From Amblyomma americanum (taxonomy: Eukaryota > Arthropoda > Arachnida > Ixodida > Ixodidae): a stretch of 64,000 bases of DNA. This document shows positions 10,701 to 23,246 of the stretch, one piece after another. The first letter of the stretch is position 1. Each line of letters opens with the position of its first letter. The stretch is taken from positions 146,718,121 through 146,782,120 of the forward strand of contig NC_135504.1 in the NCBI RefSeq assembly GCF_052857255.1. The letters are read 5' to 3'. Made by a program: the position numbers and the translations under genes. The notes beneath the pieces were generated by a model that worked only from the letters and a program-made list of their open reading frames with translations, had not been told where the DNA came from and made no database searches.

Positions 10701-13433
10701 GTCACAGAGACACTTGTAAAACCGATGTGTTGTGATTTAGCTCGTTTCGGTCTAAAACAGCTTGTTTCGCTGTATTAAGCAAGAATACGTGCTTTTCGCG
10801 CAGTTATAAGAGAAAAAGTTTTGACGCGTGTCACAGGGACACGTGTAAAACCGACGTGTTCAGATCTAGCTCGTTTCGGTCTAAAACAACTTGATTCGTT
10901 GTATTAAGCACGAATACATGCTTTTCGCGCAGTTATAAGAGAAAAAGTTTTGACGAGTATCACGTGGATACTTGTAAAACCGATGCGTTCAGATACAACT
11001 CGTTTCGGTCTAAAACAGCTTGTTTCGTTTTATTAAGCACGAATACATGCTTTTCGCGCAGTTATAAGAGAAAACGTTTTGACGCGTATCAGAGGAACAC
11101 TTGTAAAACCGATGTGTTGTGATTTAACTCGTTTCGGTCTAAAACAGCTTGTTTCGCTGTATTAAGCAAGAATACATGCTTTTCGCGCAGTTATAAGAGA
11201 AAAAGTTGTGACGCGTGTCACAGGAACACTTGTAAAACCGATGTGTTCAGATTTAGCTCGTTTCGGTCTAAAACAGCTTGTTTCGTTGTATTAAGCACGA
11301 ATACATGCTTTTCGCGCAGGTATAAGAGAAAAAGTTTTAAAGGCATGTCACAGGGACACTTGTAAAACCGATGTGTTCAGATTTACCTCGTTTCGGTCTA
11401 AAACAGCTTGTTTCGTTGTAATAAGCAAGAATGCATGCTTTTCGCGCAGTTATAAGAGAAAAAGTTTAGACGCGTATCAGAGGAACACTTGTAAAACCGA
11501 TGTGTTGTGATTTAGCTCGTTTCGGTCTAAAACAGCTTGTTTCGTTGTATTAAGCAAGAATACATGATTTTCGCGCAGTTATAAGAGTAAAAGTTTTGAC
11601 GCGTATCAGAGGACCCCTTGTAAAACCGATGTGTTGTGATTTAGCTCGTTTCGGTTTTAAACAGCTTGTTTCGTTGTATTAAGCAAGAATACATGCTTTT
11701 CGCGCAGTTATAAGAGAAAAAGTTTTGAGGCGTATCAGAGGAACACTTGTAAAACCGATGTGTTGTGATTTAGCTCATTCCGGTCTAAAACAGCTTGTTT
11801 CGCTGTATTAAGCAAGAATACATGCTTTTCGCGCAGTTATTAGAGAAAAAGTTTTGACACTTGTAATACCGATGTGTTGTGATTTGGCTCGTTTCGGTCT
11901 TAAACAGCTTGTTTCGTTGTATTAAGCAAGTATACATGCTTTTCGTGCAGTTATAAGAGAAAAAGATTTGACGCGTATCAGAGGAACACTTGTAAAGCCG
12001 ATGTGTTGTGATTTAGCTCGTTTCGGTCTAAAACAGCTTGTTTCGCTGTATTAAGCAGGAATACATGCTTTTCGCGCAGTTATAAGAGAAAAAGTTTTAA
12101 AGGCGTGTCACAGAGACACTTGTAAAACCGATGTGTTGTGATTTAGCTCGTTTCGGTATAAAAAAGCTTGTTTCGCTGTATTAAGCAAGAATACGTGCTT
12201 TTCGCGCAGTTATAAGAGAAAAAGTTTTGACGCATGTCACAGGGACACGTGTAAAACCGACGTGCTCAGATCTAGCTCGTTTCGGTCTAAAACAGCTTGA
12301 TTCGTTGTATTAAGCACGAATACATGCTTTTCGCGCAGTTATAAGAGAAAAAGTTTTGACGAGTATCACGTGGATACTTGTAAAACCGATGCGTTCAGAT
12401 ACAACTCGTTTCGGTCTAAAACAGCTTGTTCCGTTTTATTAAGCACGAATACATGCTTTTCGCGCAGTTATAAGAGAAAAAGTTTTGACGCATATCAGAG
12501 GAACACTTGTAAAACCGATGTGTTGTGACTTAACTCGTTTCGGTCTAAAACAGCTTGTTTCGCTGTATTAAGCAAGAATACATTCTTTTCGCGCAGTTAT
12601 AAGAGAAAAAGTTGTGACGCGTGTCACAGGGACACTTGTAAAACCGATGTGTTCAGATTTAGCTCGTTTCGGTCTAAAACAGCTTGTTTCGCTGTATTGA
12701 GCAGGAATACATGCTTTTCGCGCAGTTATAAGAGAAAAAGTTTTAAAGGCGTGTCACAGGGACACTTGTAAAACCGATGTGTTCAGATTTACCCTGTTTC
12801 GGTCTAAAACAGCTTGTTTCGTTAGACTAAGCACGAATACATGCTTTTCGCGCAGTTATAAGAGAAAAAAAGTTTTGACGCGTATCAGAGGAACACTTGT
12901 AAAACCGATGTGTTGTGATTTAGCTCGTTTCGGTCTAAAACAGCTTGTTTCGCTGTATTAAGCAAGAATACGTGCTTTTCGCGCAGTTATAAGAGAAAAA
13001 GTTTTGACGCGTGTCACAGGGACACTTGTAAAACCGATGTGTTCAGATCTAGCTCGTTTTGGTGTAAAACAGCTTGTTTCGTTGTATTAGGCACGAATAC
13101 ATGCTTTTCGCGCAGTTATAAGAGAAAAAGTTGTGACGCGTGTCACAGGGACACTTGTAAAACCGATGTGTTCAGATTTAGCTCGTTTCGGTCTAAAACA
13201 GCTTGTTTCGCTGTATTAAGCAGGAATACATGCTTTTCGCGCAGTTATAAGAGAAAAAGCTTTAAAGGCGTGTCACAGGGACACTTGTAAAACCGATGTG
13301 TTCAGATTTACCCCGTTTCGGTCTCAAACAGATTGTTTCGTTAGACTAAGCACGAATACATGCTTTTCGCGCAGTTATAAGAGAAAAAAGTTTTGACGCG
13401 TATCAGAGGAACACTTGTAAAACCGATGTGTTG
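7733..13433 (+). repeat. 5,657-bp tandem duplication, right unit
   Basis: This is a second copy of the preceding unit, joined directly to it. The middle junction lies between the six-A tract near 7730, which still matches the far end near 13387, and the TTCAG near 7776, which already matches the start of the left unit. The match ends near 13433, where this copy reads GTGTTGTG and the left one reads GTGTTCAG. Apparent identity over 5.6 kb means a very recent duplication, gene conversion, or an assembly artefact. The sequence alone cannot separate these. Confidence 0.9.
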
Positions 13434-13853
13434 TGATTTAGCTCGTTTCAGTCTAAAACAGCTTGTTTCGCTGTATTAAGCAAGAATACGTGCTTTTCGC
13501 GCAGTTATAAGAGAAAAAGTTTTGACGCGTGTCACAGGGACACTTGTAAAACCGATGTGTTCAGATCTAGCTCGTTTTGGTGTAAAACAGCTTGTTTCTT
13601 TGTATTAGGCACGAATACATGCTTTTCGCGCAGTTATAAGAGAAAAAGTTTAGACGCGTATCAGAGGAACACTTGTAAAACCGATGTGTTGTGATTTAGC
13701 TCGTTTCGGTCTAAAACAGCTTGTTTCGTTGTATTAAGCAAGAATACATGCTTTTCGCGCAGTTATAAGAGAAAAAGTTTTGACGCGTATCAAAGGAACA
13801 CTTGTAAAACCGATGTGTTGTGATTTAGCTCGTTTCGGTCTAAAACAGCTTGT
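13434..13853 (+). repeat. Satellite monomers joining the 5,657-bp duplication to the mosaic region
   Basis: This is ordinary satellite of the 11-mer subfamily. A monomer with GTTTCAGTCTAAAAC is followed by one with AGATCTAGCTCGTTTTGG, a TTTAGACGCG monomer and a type A monomer carrying ATCAAAGG. At 13848 comes the fifth 100-bp short monomer. It is the last of its kind until 57800. Nothing else is present. Confidence 0.85.
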
Positions 13854-15556
13854 TTCGCGCAGTTATAAGAGAAAAAGTTTTGACGCGTGTCACAGGGACA
13901 CTTGTAAAACCGATGTGTTCAGATCTAGCTCGTTTTGGTGTAAAACAGCTTGTTTCGTTGTATTAAGCACGAATACATGCTTTTCGCGCAGTTATAAGAG
14001 AAAAAGTTTAGACGCGTATCAGAGGAACACTTGTAAAACTGATGTGTTGTGATTTAGCTCGTTTCGGTCTAAAACAGCTTGTTTCGTTGTATTAAGCAAG
14101 AATACATGCTTTTCGCGCAGTTATAAGAGAAAAAGTTTTGACGCGTATCAGAGGAACACTTGTAAAACCGATGTGTTGTGATTTAGCTCGTTTGGGTCTA
14201 AAACAGCTTGTTTCGTTGTATTAAGCAAGAATACATGCTTTTCGCGCAGTTATAAGAGAAAAAGTTTTGACGCGTGTCACAGGGACACTTGTAAAACCGA
14301 TGTGTTCAGATTTACCTCGTTTCGGTCTAAAACAGCTTGTTTCGCTGTATTAAGCAAGAATACATGCTTTTCGCGCAGTTATAAGAGAAAAAGTTTTGAC
14401 GCGTGTCACAGGGACACTTGTAAAACCGATGTGTTGTGATTTAGCTCGTTTCGGTCTAAAACAGCTTGTTTCGTTGTATTAAGCAAGAATACATGCTTTT
14501 CGCGCAGTTATAAGAGAAAAAGTTTTGACGCGTATCAGAGGAACACTTGTAAAACCGATGTGTTGTGATTTAGCTCGTTTCGGTCTAAAACAGCTTGTTT
14601 CGCTGTATTAAGCAAGAATACATGCTTTTCGCGCAGTTATAAGAGAAAAAGTTTTGACGCGTGTCACGGGACACTTGTAAAACCGATGTGTTCAGATTTA
14701 GCTCGTTTCGGTCTAAAACAACTTGTTTCGTTGTATTAAGCACGAATACATGCTTTTCGCGCAGTTATAAGAGAAAAAAGTTTTGACGCGTATCAGAGGA
14801 ACACTTGTAAAACCGATGTGTTGTGATTTAGCTCGTTTTGGTCTAAAACAGCTTGTTTCGCTGTATTAAGCAAGAATACGTGCTTTTCGCGCAGTTATAA
14901 GAGAAAAAGTTTTGACGCGTATCAGAGGAACACTTGTAAAACTGATGTGTTGTGATTTAGCTCGTTTCGGTCTAAAACAGCTTGTTTCGCTGTATTAAGC
15001 AAGAATACAGGCTTTTCGCGCAGTTATTAGAGAAAAAGTTTTGACACTTGTAATACCGATGTGTTGTGATTTGGCTCGTTTCGGTCTAAAACAGCTTGTT
15101 TCGTTGTATTAAACAAGTATACATGCTTTTCGCGCAGTTATAAGAGAAAAAGATTTGACGCGTATCAGAGGAACACTTGTAAAGCCGATGTGTTGTGATT
15201 TAGCTCGTTTCGGTCTAAAACAGCTTGTTTCGCTGTAATAAGCAGGAATACATGCTTTTCGCGCAGTTATAGGAGAAGAAGTTTTAAAGGCGTGTCACAG
15301 AGACACTTGTAAAACCGATGTGTTGTGATTTAGCTCGTTTCGGTCTAAAACAGCTTGTTTCGCTGTATTAAGCAAGAATACGTGCTTTTCGCGCAGTTAT
15401 TAGAGAAAAAGTTTTGACACTTGCAATACCGATGTGTTGTGATTTGGCTCGTTTCGGTCTAAAACAGCTTGTTTCGTTGTATTAAGCAAGTATACATGCT
15501 TTTCGCGCAGTTATAAGAGAAAAAGATTTGACGCGTATCAGAAGAACACTTGTAAA
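13854..15556 (+). repeat. ~1.7-kb segment repeated at 18588-20290 (offset 4,734)
   Basis: Markers shared at a constant offset of 4,734 include AGATCTAGCTCGTTTTGG near 13921, GTTTGGGTC near 14190, GTCACGGGACAC near 14664, AATACAGGC near 15005, the two 15-bp-deletion monomers near 15039 and 15412, and GACACTTGCAATACC. The few differences seen include CACAGGGAC against CACAGAGAC, AAAAAGTT against AAAACGTT near 15032/19766, and GGAGAAGAAG against AGAGAAGAAG. The copies are not adjacent, so a larger duplication was later eroded, or a segment was moved by conversion or exchange. Confidence 0.82.
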
Positions 15557-17347
15557 GCCGATGTGTTGTGATTTAGCTCGTTTCGGTCTAAAACAGCTTG
15601 TTTCGCTGTAATAAGCAGGAATACATGCTTTTCGCGCAGTTATAAGAGAAGAAGTTTTAAAGGCGTGTCACAGAGACACTTGTAAAACCGATGTGTTGTG
15701 ATTTAGCTCGTTTCGGTCTAAAACAGCTTGTTTCGCTGTATTAAGCAAGAATACGTGCTTTGCGTGCAGTTATAAGAGAAAAAGTTTTGACGCGTGTCAC
15801 AGGGACACGTGTAAAACCGACGTGTTCAGATCTAGCTCGTTTCGGTCTAAAACAACTTGATTCGTTGTATTAAGCACGAATACATGCTTTTCGCGCAGTT
15901 ATAAGAGAAAAAGTTTTGACGAGTATTACGTGGATACTTGTAAAACCGATGCGTTCAGATACAACTCGTTTCGGTCTAAAACAGCTTGTTTCGTTTTATT
16001 AAGCACGAATACATGCTTTTCGCGCAGTTATAAGAGAAAAAGTTTTGACGCGTATCAAAGGAACACTTGTAAAACCGATGTGTTGTGATTTAACTCGTTT
16101 CGGTCTAAAACAGCTTGTTTCGCTGTATTAAGCAAGAATACATGCTTTTCGCGCAGTTATAAGAGAAAAAGTTGTGACGCGTGTCACAGGAACACTTGTA
16201 AAACCGATGTGTTCAGATTTAGCTCGTTTCGGTCTAAAACAGCTTGTTTCGTTGTATTAAGCACGAATACATGCTTTTCGCGCAGGTATAAGAGAAAAAG
16301 TTTTAAAGGCATGTCACAGGGACACTTGTAAAACCGATGTGTTCAGATCTAGCTCGTTTTGGTGTAAAACAGCTTGTTTCTTTGTATTAAGCAAGAATGC
16401 ATGCTTTTCGCGCAGTTATAAAAGAAACAGTTTCGACGCGTATCAGAGGAACACTTGTAAAACCGATGTGTTGTGATTTAGCTCGTTTCGGTCTAAAACA
16501 GCTTGTTTCGCTGTATTAAGCAAGAATACAGGCTTTTCGCGCAGTTATTAGAGAAAAAGTTTTGACACTTGTAATACCGATGTGTTGTGATTTGGCTCGT
16601 TTCGGTCTAAAACAGCTTGTTTCGTTGTATTAAGCAAGTATACATGCTTTTCTCGCAGTTATAAGAGAAAAAGATTTGACGCGTATCAGAGGAACACTTG
16701 TAAAGCCGATGTGTTGTGATTTAGCTCGTTTCGGTCTAAAACAGCTTGTTTCGCTGTAATAAGCAGGAATACATGCTTTTCGCGCAGTTATAAGAGAAAA
16801 AGTTTTAAAGGCGTGTCACAGAGACACTTGTAAAACCGATGTGTTGTGATTTAGCTCGTTTCGGTCTAAAACAGCTTGTTTCGCTGTATTAGCAAGAATA
16901 CGTGCTTTTCGCGCAGTTATAAGAGAAAAAGTTTTGACGCGTGTCACAGGGACACTTGTAAAACCGATGTGTTGTGATTTAGCTCGTTTCGGTCTAAAAC
17001 AACTTGTTTCGTTGTATTAAGCACGAATACATGCTTTTCGCGCAGTTATAAGAGAAAAAAGTTTTGACGCGTATCAGAGGAAGACTTGTAAAACCGATGT
17101 GTTGTGATTTAGCTCGTTTTGGTCTAAACCAGCTTGTTTCGCTGTATTAAGCTAGAATACGTGCTTTTCGCGCAGTTATAAGAGAAGAAGTTTTGACGCG
17201 TGTCACAGGGACACTTGTAAAACCGATGTGTTCAGATCTAGCTCGTTTTGGTGTAAAACAGCTTGTTTCGTTGTATTAAGCACGAATACATGCTTTTCGC
17301 GCAGTTATAAGAGAAAAAGTTTAGACGCGTATCAGAGGAACACTTGT
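15557..17347 (+). repeat. Mosaic satellite stretch
   Basis: About 14 satellite monomers with no regular higher-order period. The stretch 15780-16330 resembles 5165-5700 (ACACGTGTAAAACCGACG, then a mutated GTATTACGTGGATAC, then GATACAACTCG). A 15-bp-deletion monomer sits near 16560 with AATACAGGC upstream. From about 17000 to 17395 three to four monomers match 21864-22259 at offset 4,864, marked by GAGGAAGACTTG and TCTAAACCAGC. No gene or foreign insert is seen. Confidence 0.8.
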
Positions 17348-18690
17348 AAAACCGATGTGTTGTGATTTAGCTCGTTTCGGTCTAAAACAGCTTGTTTCGC
17401 TGTATTAAGCAAGAATACATGCTTTTCGCGCAGTTATAAGAGAAAAAGTTTTGACGCGTGTCACAGGGACACTTGTAAAACCGATGTGTTCAGATTTACC
17501 TCGTTTCGGTCTAAAACAGCTTGTTTCGTTGAACTAAGCACGAATACATGCTTTTCGCGCAGTTATAAGAGAAAAAAAGTTTTGACGCGTATTAGAGGAA
17601 CACTTGTAAAACCGATGTGTTGTGATTTAGCTCGTTTCATTCTAAAACAGCTTGTTTCGCTGTATTAAGCAAGAATACGTGCTTTTCGCGCAGTTATAAG
17701 AGAAAAAAGTTTTGGCGCGTGTCACAGGGACACGTGTAAAACCGATGTGTTCAGATATAGCTCGTTTTGGTATAAAACAGCTTTTTTCGTTGTTTTAAGC
17801 ACGAATACATGCTTTTTGCGCAGTTATAGAAGAAAAACCTTTGACGCTTATTGGAGAGACACTTGTAAAACCGATGTGTTCAGATTTAGCTCATCTCGGT
17901 CTAAAACAGCTTGTTTCGTTGTATTAGGCACGAATACATGCTTTTCGCGCAGTTATAAGAGAAAAAGTTTTGACGAATATCACGTGGACACTTGTAAAAC
18001 CGATGTGTTGTGATTTAGCTCGTTTCGGTCTAAAACAGCTTGTTTCGCTGTATTAAGCAAGAATACATGCTTTTCGCGCAGTTATAAGAAAAAAAGTTTA
18101 GACGCGTATCAGAGGAACACTTGTAAAACCGAAGTGTTGTGATTTAGCTCGTTTCGGTCTAAAACAGCTTGTTTCGTTGTATTAAGCAAGAATACATGCT
18201 TTCGCGCAGTTATAAGATAAAAAGTTTTGACGCGTATCAGAGGAACACTTGTAAAACCGATGTGTTGTGATTTAGCTCGTTTCGGTCTAAAACAGCTTGT
18301 TTCGCTGTATTAAGCAAGAATACATGCTTTTCGCGCAGTTATAAGAGAAAAAGTTTTGACGCGTGTCACGGGACACTTGTAAAACCGATGTGTTCAGATT
18401 TAGCTCGTTTCGGTCTAAAACAACTTGTTTCGTTGTATTAAGCACGAATACATGCTTTTCGCGCAGTTATAAGAGAAAAAAGTTTTGACGCGTATCAGAG
18501 GAACACTTGTAAAACCGATGTGTTGTGATTTAGCTCGTTTCGATCTAAAACAGCTTGTTTCGCTGTATTAAGCAAGAATACGTGCTTTTCGCGCAGTTAT
18601 AAGAGAAAAAGTTTTGACGCGTGTCACAGGGACACTTGTAAAACCGATGTGTTCAGATCTAGCTCGTTTTGGTGTAAAACAGCTTGTTTC
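17348..18690 (+). repeat. ~1.3-kb segment repeated at 23247-24590 (offset 5,899-5,900)
   Basis: About ten monomers recur at +5,899, becoming +5,900 after a one-base deletion in CATGCTTTCGCG near 18200. Shared markers are GTTGAACTAAGCACG, a seven-A tract, CGTTTCATTCTAAAAC, GTTTTGGCGCGTGTC, GATATAGCTCGTTTTGGTAT, GTTATAGAAGAAAAACC, CTCATCTCGG, GACGAATATCACGTGGAC and CCGAAGTG. Small differences include CTTTTTTCG against CTTGTTTCG and GACGCTTATTGG against GACGCGTATTGG. Confidence 0.8.
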
Positions 18691-20290
18691 GTTGTATTAA
18701 GCACGAATACATGCTTTTCGCGCAGTTATAAGAGAAAAAGTTTAGACGCGTATCAGAGGAACACTTGTAAAACTGATGTGTTGTGATTTAGCTCGTTTCG
18801 GTCTAAAACAGCTTGTTTCGTTGTATTAAGCAAGAATACATGCTTTTCGCGCAGTTATAAGAGAAAAAGTTTTGACGCGTATCAGAGGAACACTTGTAAA
18901 ACCGATGTGTTGTGATTTAGCTCGTTTGGGTCTAAAACAGCTTGTTTCGTTGTATTAAGCAAGAATACATGCTTTTCGCGCAGTTATAAGAGAAAAAGTT
19001 TTGACGCGTGTCACAGGGACACTTGTAAAACCGATGTGTTCAGATTTACCTCGTTTCGGTCTAAAACAGCTTGTTTCGCTGTATTAAGCAAGAATACATG
19101 CTTTTCGCGCAGTTATAAGAGAAAAAGTTTTGACGCGTGTCACAGAGACACTTGTAAAACCGATGTGTTGTGATTTAGCTCGTTTCGGTCTAAAACAGCT
19201 TGTTTCGTTGTATTAAGCAAGAATACATGCTTTTCGCGCAGTTATAAGAGAAAAAGTTTTGACGCGTATCAGAGGAACACTTGTAAAACCGATGTGTTGT
19301 GATTTAGCTCGTTTCGGTCTAAAACAGCTTGTTTCGCTGTATTAAGCAAGAATACATGCTTTTCGCGCAGTTATAAGAGAAAAAGTTTTGACGCGTGTCA
19401 CGGGACACTTGTAAAACCGATGTGTTCAGATTTAGCTCGTTTCGGTCTAAAACAACTTGTTTCGTTGTATTAAGCACGAATACATGCTTTTCGCGCAGTT
19501 ATAAGAGAAAAAAGTTTTGACGCGTATCAGAGGAACACTTGTAAAACCGATGTGTTGTGATTTAGCTCGTTTTGGTCTAAAACAGCTTGTTTCGCTGTAT
19601 TAAGCAAGAATACGTGCTTTTCGCGCAGTTATAAGAGAAAAAGTTTTGACGCGTATCAGAGGAACACTTGTAAAACTGATGTGTTGTGATTTAGCTCGTT
19701 TCGGTCTAAAACAGCTTGTTTCGCTGTATTAAGCAAGAATACAGGCTTTTCGCGCAGTTATTAGAGAAAACGTTTTGACACTTGTAATACCGATGTGTTG
19801 TGATTTGGCTCGTTTCGGTCTAAAACAGCTTGTTTCGTTGTATTAAACAAGTATACATGCTTTTCGCGCAGTTATAAGAGAAAAAGATTTGACGCGTATC
19901 AGAGGAACACTTGTAAAGCCGATGTGTTGTGATTTAGCTCGTTTCGGTCTAAAACAGCTTGTTTCGCTGTAATAAGCAGGAATACATGCTTTTCGCGCAG
20001 TTATAAGAGAAGAAGTTTTAAAGGCGTGTCACAGAGACACTTGTAAAACCGATGTGTTGTGATTTAGCTCGTTTCGGTCTAAAACAGCTTGTTTCGCTGT
20101 ATTAAGCAAGAATACGTGCTTTTCGCGCAGTTATTAGAGAAAAAGTTTTGACACTTGCAATACCGATGTGTTGTGATTTGGCTCGTTTCGGTCTAAAACA
20201 GCTTGTTTCGTTGTATTAAGCAAGTATACATGCTTTTCGCGCAGTTATAAGAGAAAAAGATTTGACGCGTATCAGAGGAACACTTGTAAA
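18588..20290 (+). repeat. ~1.7-kb segment, second copy of 13854-15556
   Basis: Same monomer order as 13854-15556 at offset 4,734. The match ends near 20290, where this copy continues with TAAAACCG and CTGTATTAAGCAAG while the other has TAAAGCCG and CTGTAATAAGCAGG. A third version of this segment lies at 62390-63840 at the right end of the window. Confidence 0.82.
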
Positions 20291-23246
20291 ACCGATGTGT
20301 TGTGATTTAGCTCGTTTCGGTCTAAAACAGCTTGTTTCGCTGTATTAAGCAAGAATACGTGCTTTTCGCGCAGTTATAAGAGAAAAAGTTTTGACGCGTG
20401 TCACGGGACACTTGTAAAACCGATGTGTTCAGATTTAGCTCGTTTCGGTCTAAAACAACTTGTTTCGTTGTATTAAGCACGAATACATGCTTTTCGCGCA
20501 GTTATAAGAGAAAAAAGTTTTGACGCGTATCAGAGGAACACTTGTAAAACCGATGTGTTGTGATTTAGCTCGTTTTGGTCTAAAACAGCTTGTTTCGCTG
20601 TATTAAGCAAGAATACGTGCTTTTCGCGCAGTTATAAGAGAAAAAGTTTTGACGCGTGTCACAGGGACACTTGTAAAACCGATGTGTTCAGATCTAGCTC
20701 GTTTTGGTGTAAAACAGCTTGTTTCGTTGTATTAAGCAAGAATCCATGCTTTTCGCGCAGTTATAAGAGAAAAAGTTTAGACGCGTATCAGAGGAACACT
20801 TGTAAAACCGATGTGTTGTGATTTAGCTCGTTTCGGTCTAAAACAGCTTGTTTCGTTGTATTAAGCAAGAATACATGCTTTTCGCGCAGTTATAAGAGAA
20901 AAAGTTTTGACGCATATCAGAGGAAGACTTGTAAAACCGATGTGTTGTGATTTAGCTCGTTTCGGTCTAAAACAGCTTGTTTCGCTGTATTAAGCAAGAA
21001 TACAGGCTTTTCGCGCATTTATTAGAGAAAAAGTTTTGACACTTGTAATACCGATGTGTTGTGATTTGGCTCGTTTCGGTCTAAAACAGCTTGTTTCGTT
21101 GTATTAAGCACGAATACATGCTTTTCGCGCAGGTATAAGAGAAAAAGTTTTAAAGGCATGTCACAGGGACACTTGTAAAACCGATGTGTTCAGATTTACC
21201 TCGTTTCGTTCTAAAACAGCTTGTTTCGTTGAACTAAGCAGGAATACATGCTTTTCGCTCAGTTATAAGAGAAAAAAAGTTTTGACGCGTATCAGAGGAA
21301 CACTTGTAAAACCGATGTTTTGTGATTTAGCTCGTTTCGGTCTAAAACAGCTTGTTTCGCTGTATTAAGCAAGAATACGTGATTTTCGCGCAGTTATAAG
21401 AGAAAAAGTTTTGACGCGTGTCACAGGGACACGTGTAAAACCGATGTGTTCAGATATAGCTCGTTTTGGTATAAAACAGCTTGTTTCGTTGTTTTAAGCA
21501 CGAATACATGCTTTTCGCGCAGTTATAGAAGAAAAACTTTTGACGCGTATTAGAGAGACACTTGTAAAACCGATATGTTGTGGTTTAGCTCGTTTCGGTC
21601 TAAAACAGCTTGTTTCGCTGTATTAAGCAAGAATACATGCTTTTCGCGCAGGTATAAGAGAAAAAGTTTTGACGCGTGTCACAGGGACACTTGTAAAACC
21701 GATGTGTTGTGATTTAGCTCGTTTCGGTCTAAAACAGGTTGTTTCGTTGTATTAAGCAAGAATACATGCTTTTCGCGCAGTTATAAGAGAAAAAGTTTTG
21801 ACGCGTGTCACAGGGGCACTTGTAAAACCGATGTGTTCAAATTTAGCTCGTTTCGGTCTAAAACAACTTGTTTCGTTGTATTAAGCACGAATACATGCTT
21901 TTCGCGCAGTTATAAGAGAAAAAAGTTTTGACGCGTATCAGAGGAAGACTTGTAAAACCGATGTGTTGTGATTTAGCTCGTTTTGGTCTAAACCAGCTTG
22001 TTTCGCTGTATTAAGCTAGAATACGTGCTTTTCGCGCAGTTATAAGAGAAAAAGTTTTGACGCGTGTCACAGGGACACTTGTAAAACCGATGTGTTCAGA
22101 TCTAGCTCGTTTTGGTGTAAAACAGCTTGTTTCGTTGTATTAAGCACGAATACATGCTTTTCGCGCAGTTATAAGAGAAAAAGTTTAGACGCGTATCAGA
22201 GGAACACTTGTAAAACCGATGTGTTGTGATTTAGCTCGTTTCGGTCTAAAACAGCTTGTTTCGCTGTATTAGGCAAGAATACATGCTTTTCGCGCAGTTA
22301 TTAGAGAAAAAGTTTTGACGAGTATCACGTGGAACAATTGTAATACCGATGTGTTGGGATTTGGCTCGTTTCGGTCTAAAACAGCTTGTTTCGTTGTATT
22401 AAGCAAGAATACATTCTTTTCGCGCAGTTATAATAGAAAAAAGTTTTGGCGCGTGTCACAGGGACACGTGTAAAACCGATGTGTTCAGATATAGCTCGTT
22501 TTGGTATAAAACAGCTTGTTTCGTTGTTTTAAGCACGAATACATGCTTTTCGCGCAGTTATAGAAGAAAAACCTTTGACGCGTATTGGAGAGACACTTGT
22601 AAAACCGATGTGTTCAGATTTAGCTCATCTCGGTCTAAAACAGCTTGTTTCGTTGTATTAGGCAAGAATACATGCTTTTCGCGCAGTTATAAGAGAAAAA
22701 GTTTTGACGAATATCACGTGGACACTTGTAAAACCGATGTGTTGTGATTTAGCTCGTTTTGGTCTAAAACAGCTTGTTTCGCTGTATTAAGCAAGAATAC
22801 GTGCTTTTCGCGCAGTTATAAGAGAAAAAGTTTTGACGCGTGTCACAGGGACACTTGTAAAACCGATGTGTTCAGATCTAGCTCGTTTTGGTGTAAAACA
22901 GCTTGTTTCGTTGTATTAAGCAAGAATGCATGCTTTTCGCGCAGTTATAAGAGAAAAAGTTTAGACGCGTATCAGAGGAACACTTGTAAAACCAATGTGT
23001 TCAGATTTACCTCGTTTCGGTCTAAAACAGCTTGTTTCGTTGAACTAAGCACGAATACATGCTTTTCGCGCAGTTATAAGAGAAAAAAATTTTGACGCGT
23101 ATCAGAGGAACACTTGTAAAACCGATGTGTTGTGATTTAGCTCGTTTCGGTCTAAAACAGCTTGTTTCGCTGTATTAAGCTAGAATACATGCTTTTCGCG
23201 CAGTTATAAGAGAAAAAGTTTTGACGCGTGTCACAGGGACACTAGT
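20291..23246 (+). repeat. Mosaic satellite stretch
   Basis: Around 23 monomers of several subfamilies follow each other without a fixed higher-order period. There is a GTCACGGGACAC monomer near 20400 and a 15-bp-deletion monomer near 21034 that also carries CGCGCATTT. A GATATAGCTCG/TTATAGAAG pair sits near 21455-21540 and TTCAAATTTAG near 21836. TCTAAACCAGC is near 21987, ACGTGGAACAATTG near 22327, and a second GATATAGCTCG/CTCATCTCGG set at 22441-22750. That last set recurs at +1,165 (23606-23910). Confidence 0.8.
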
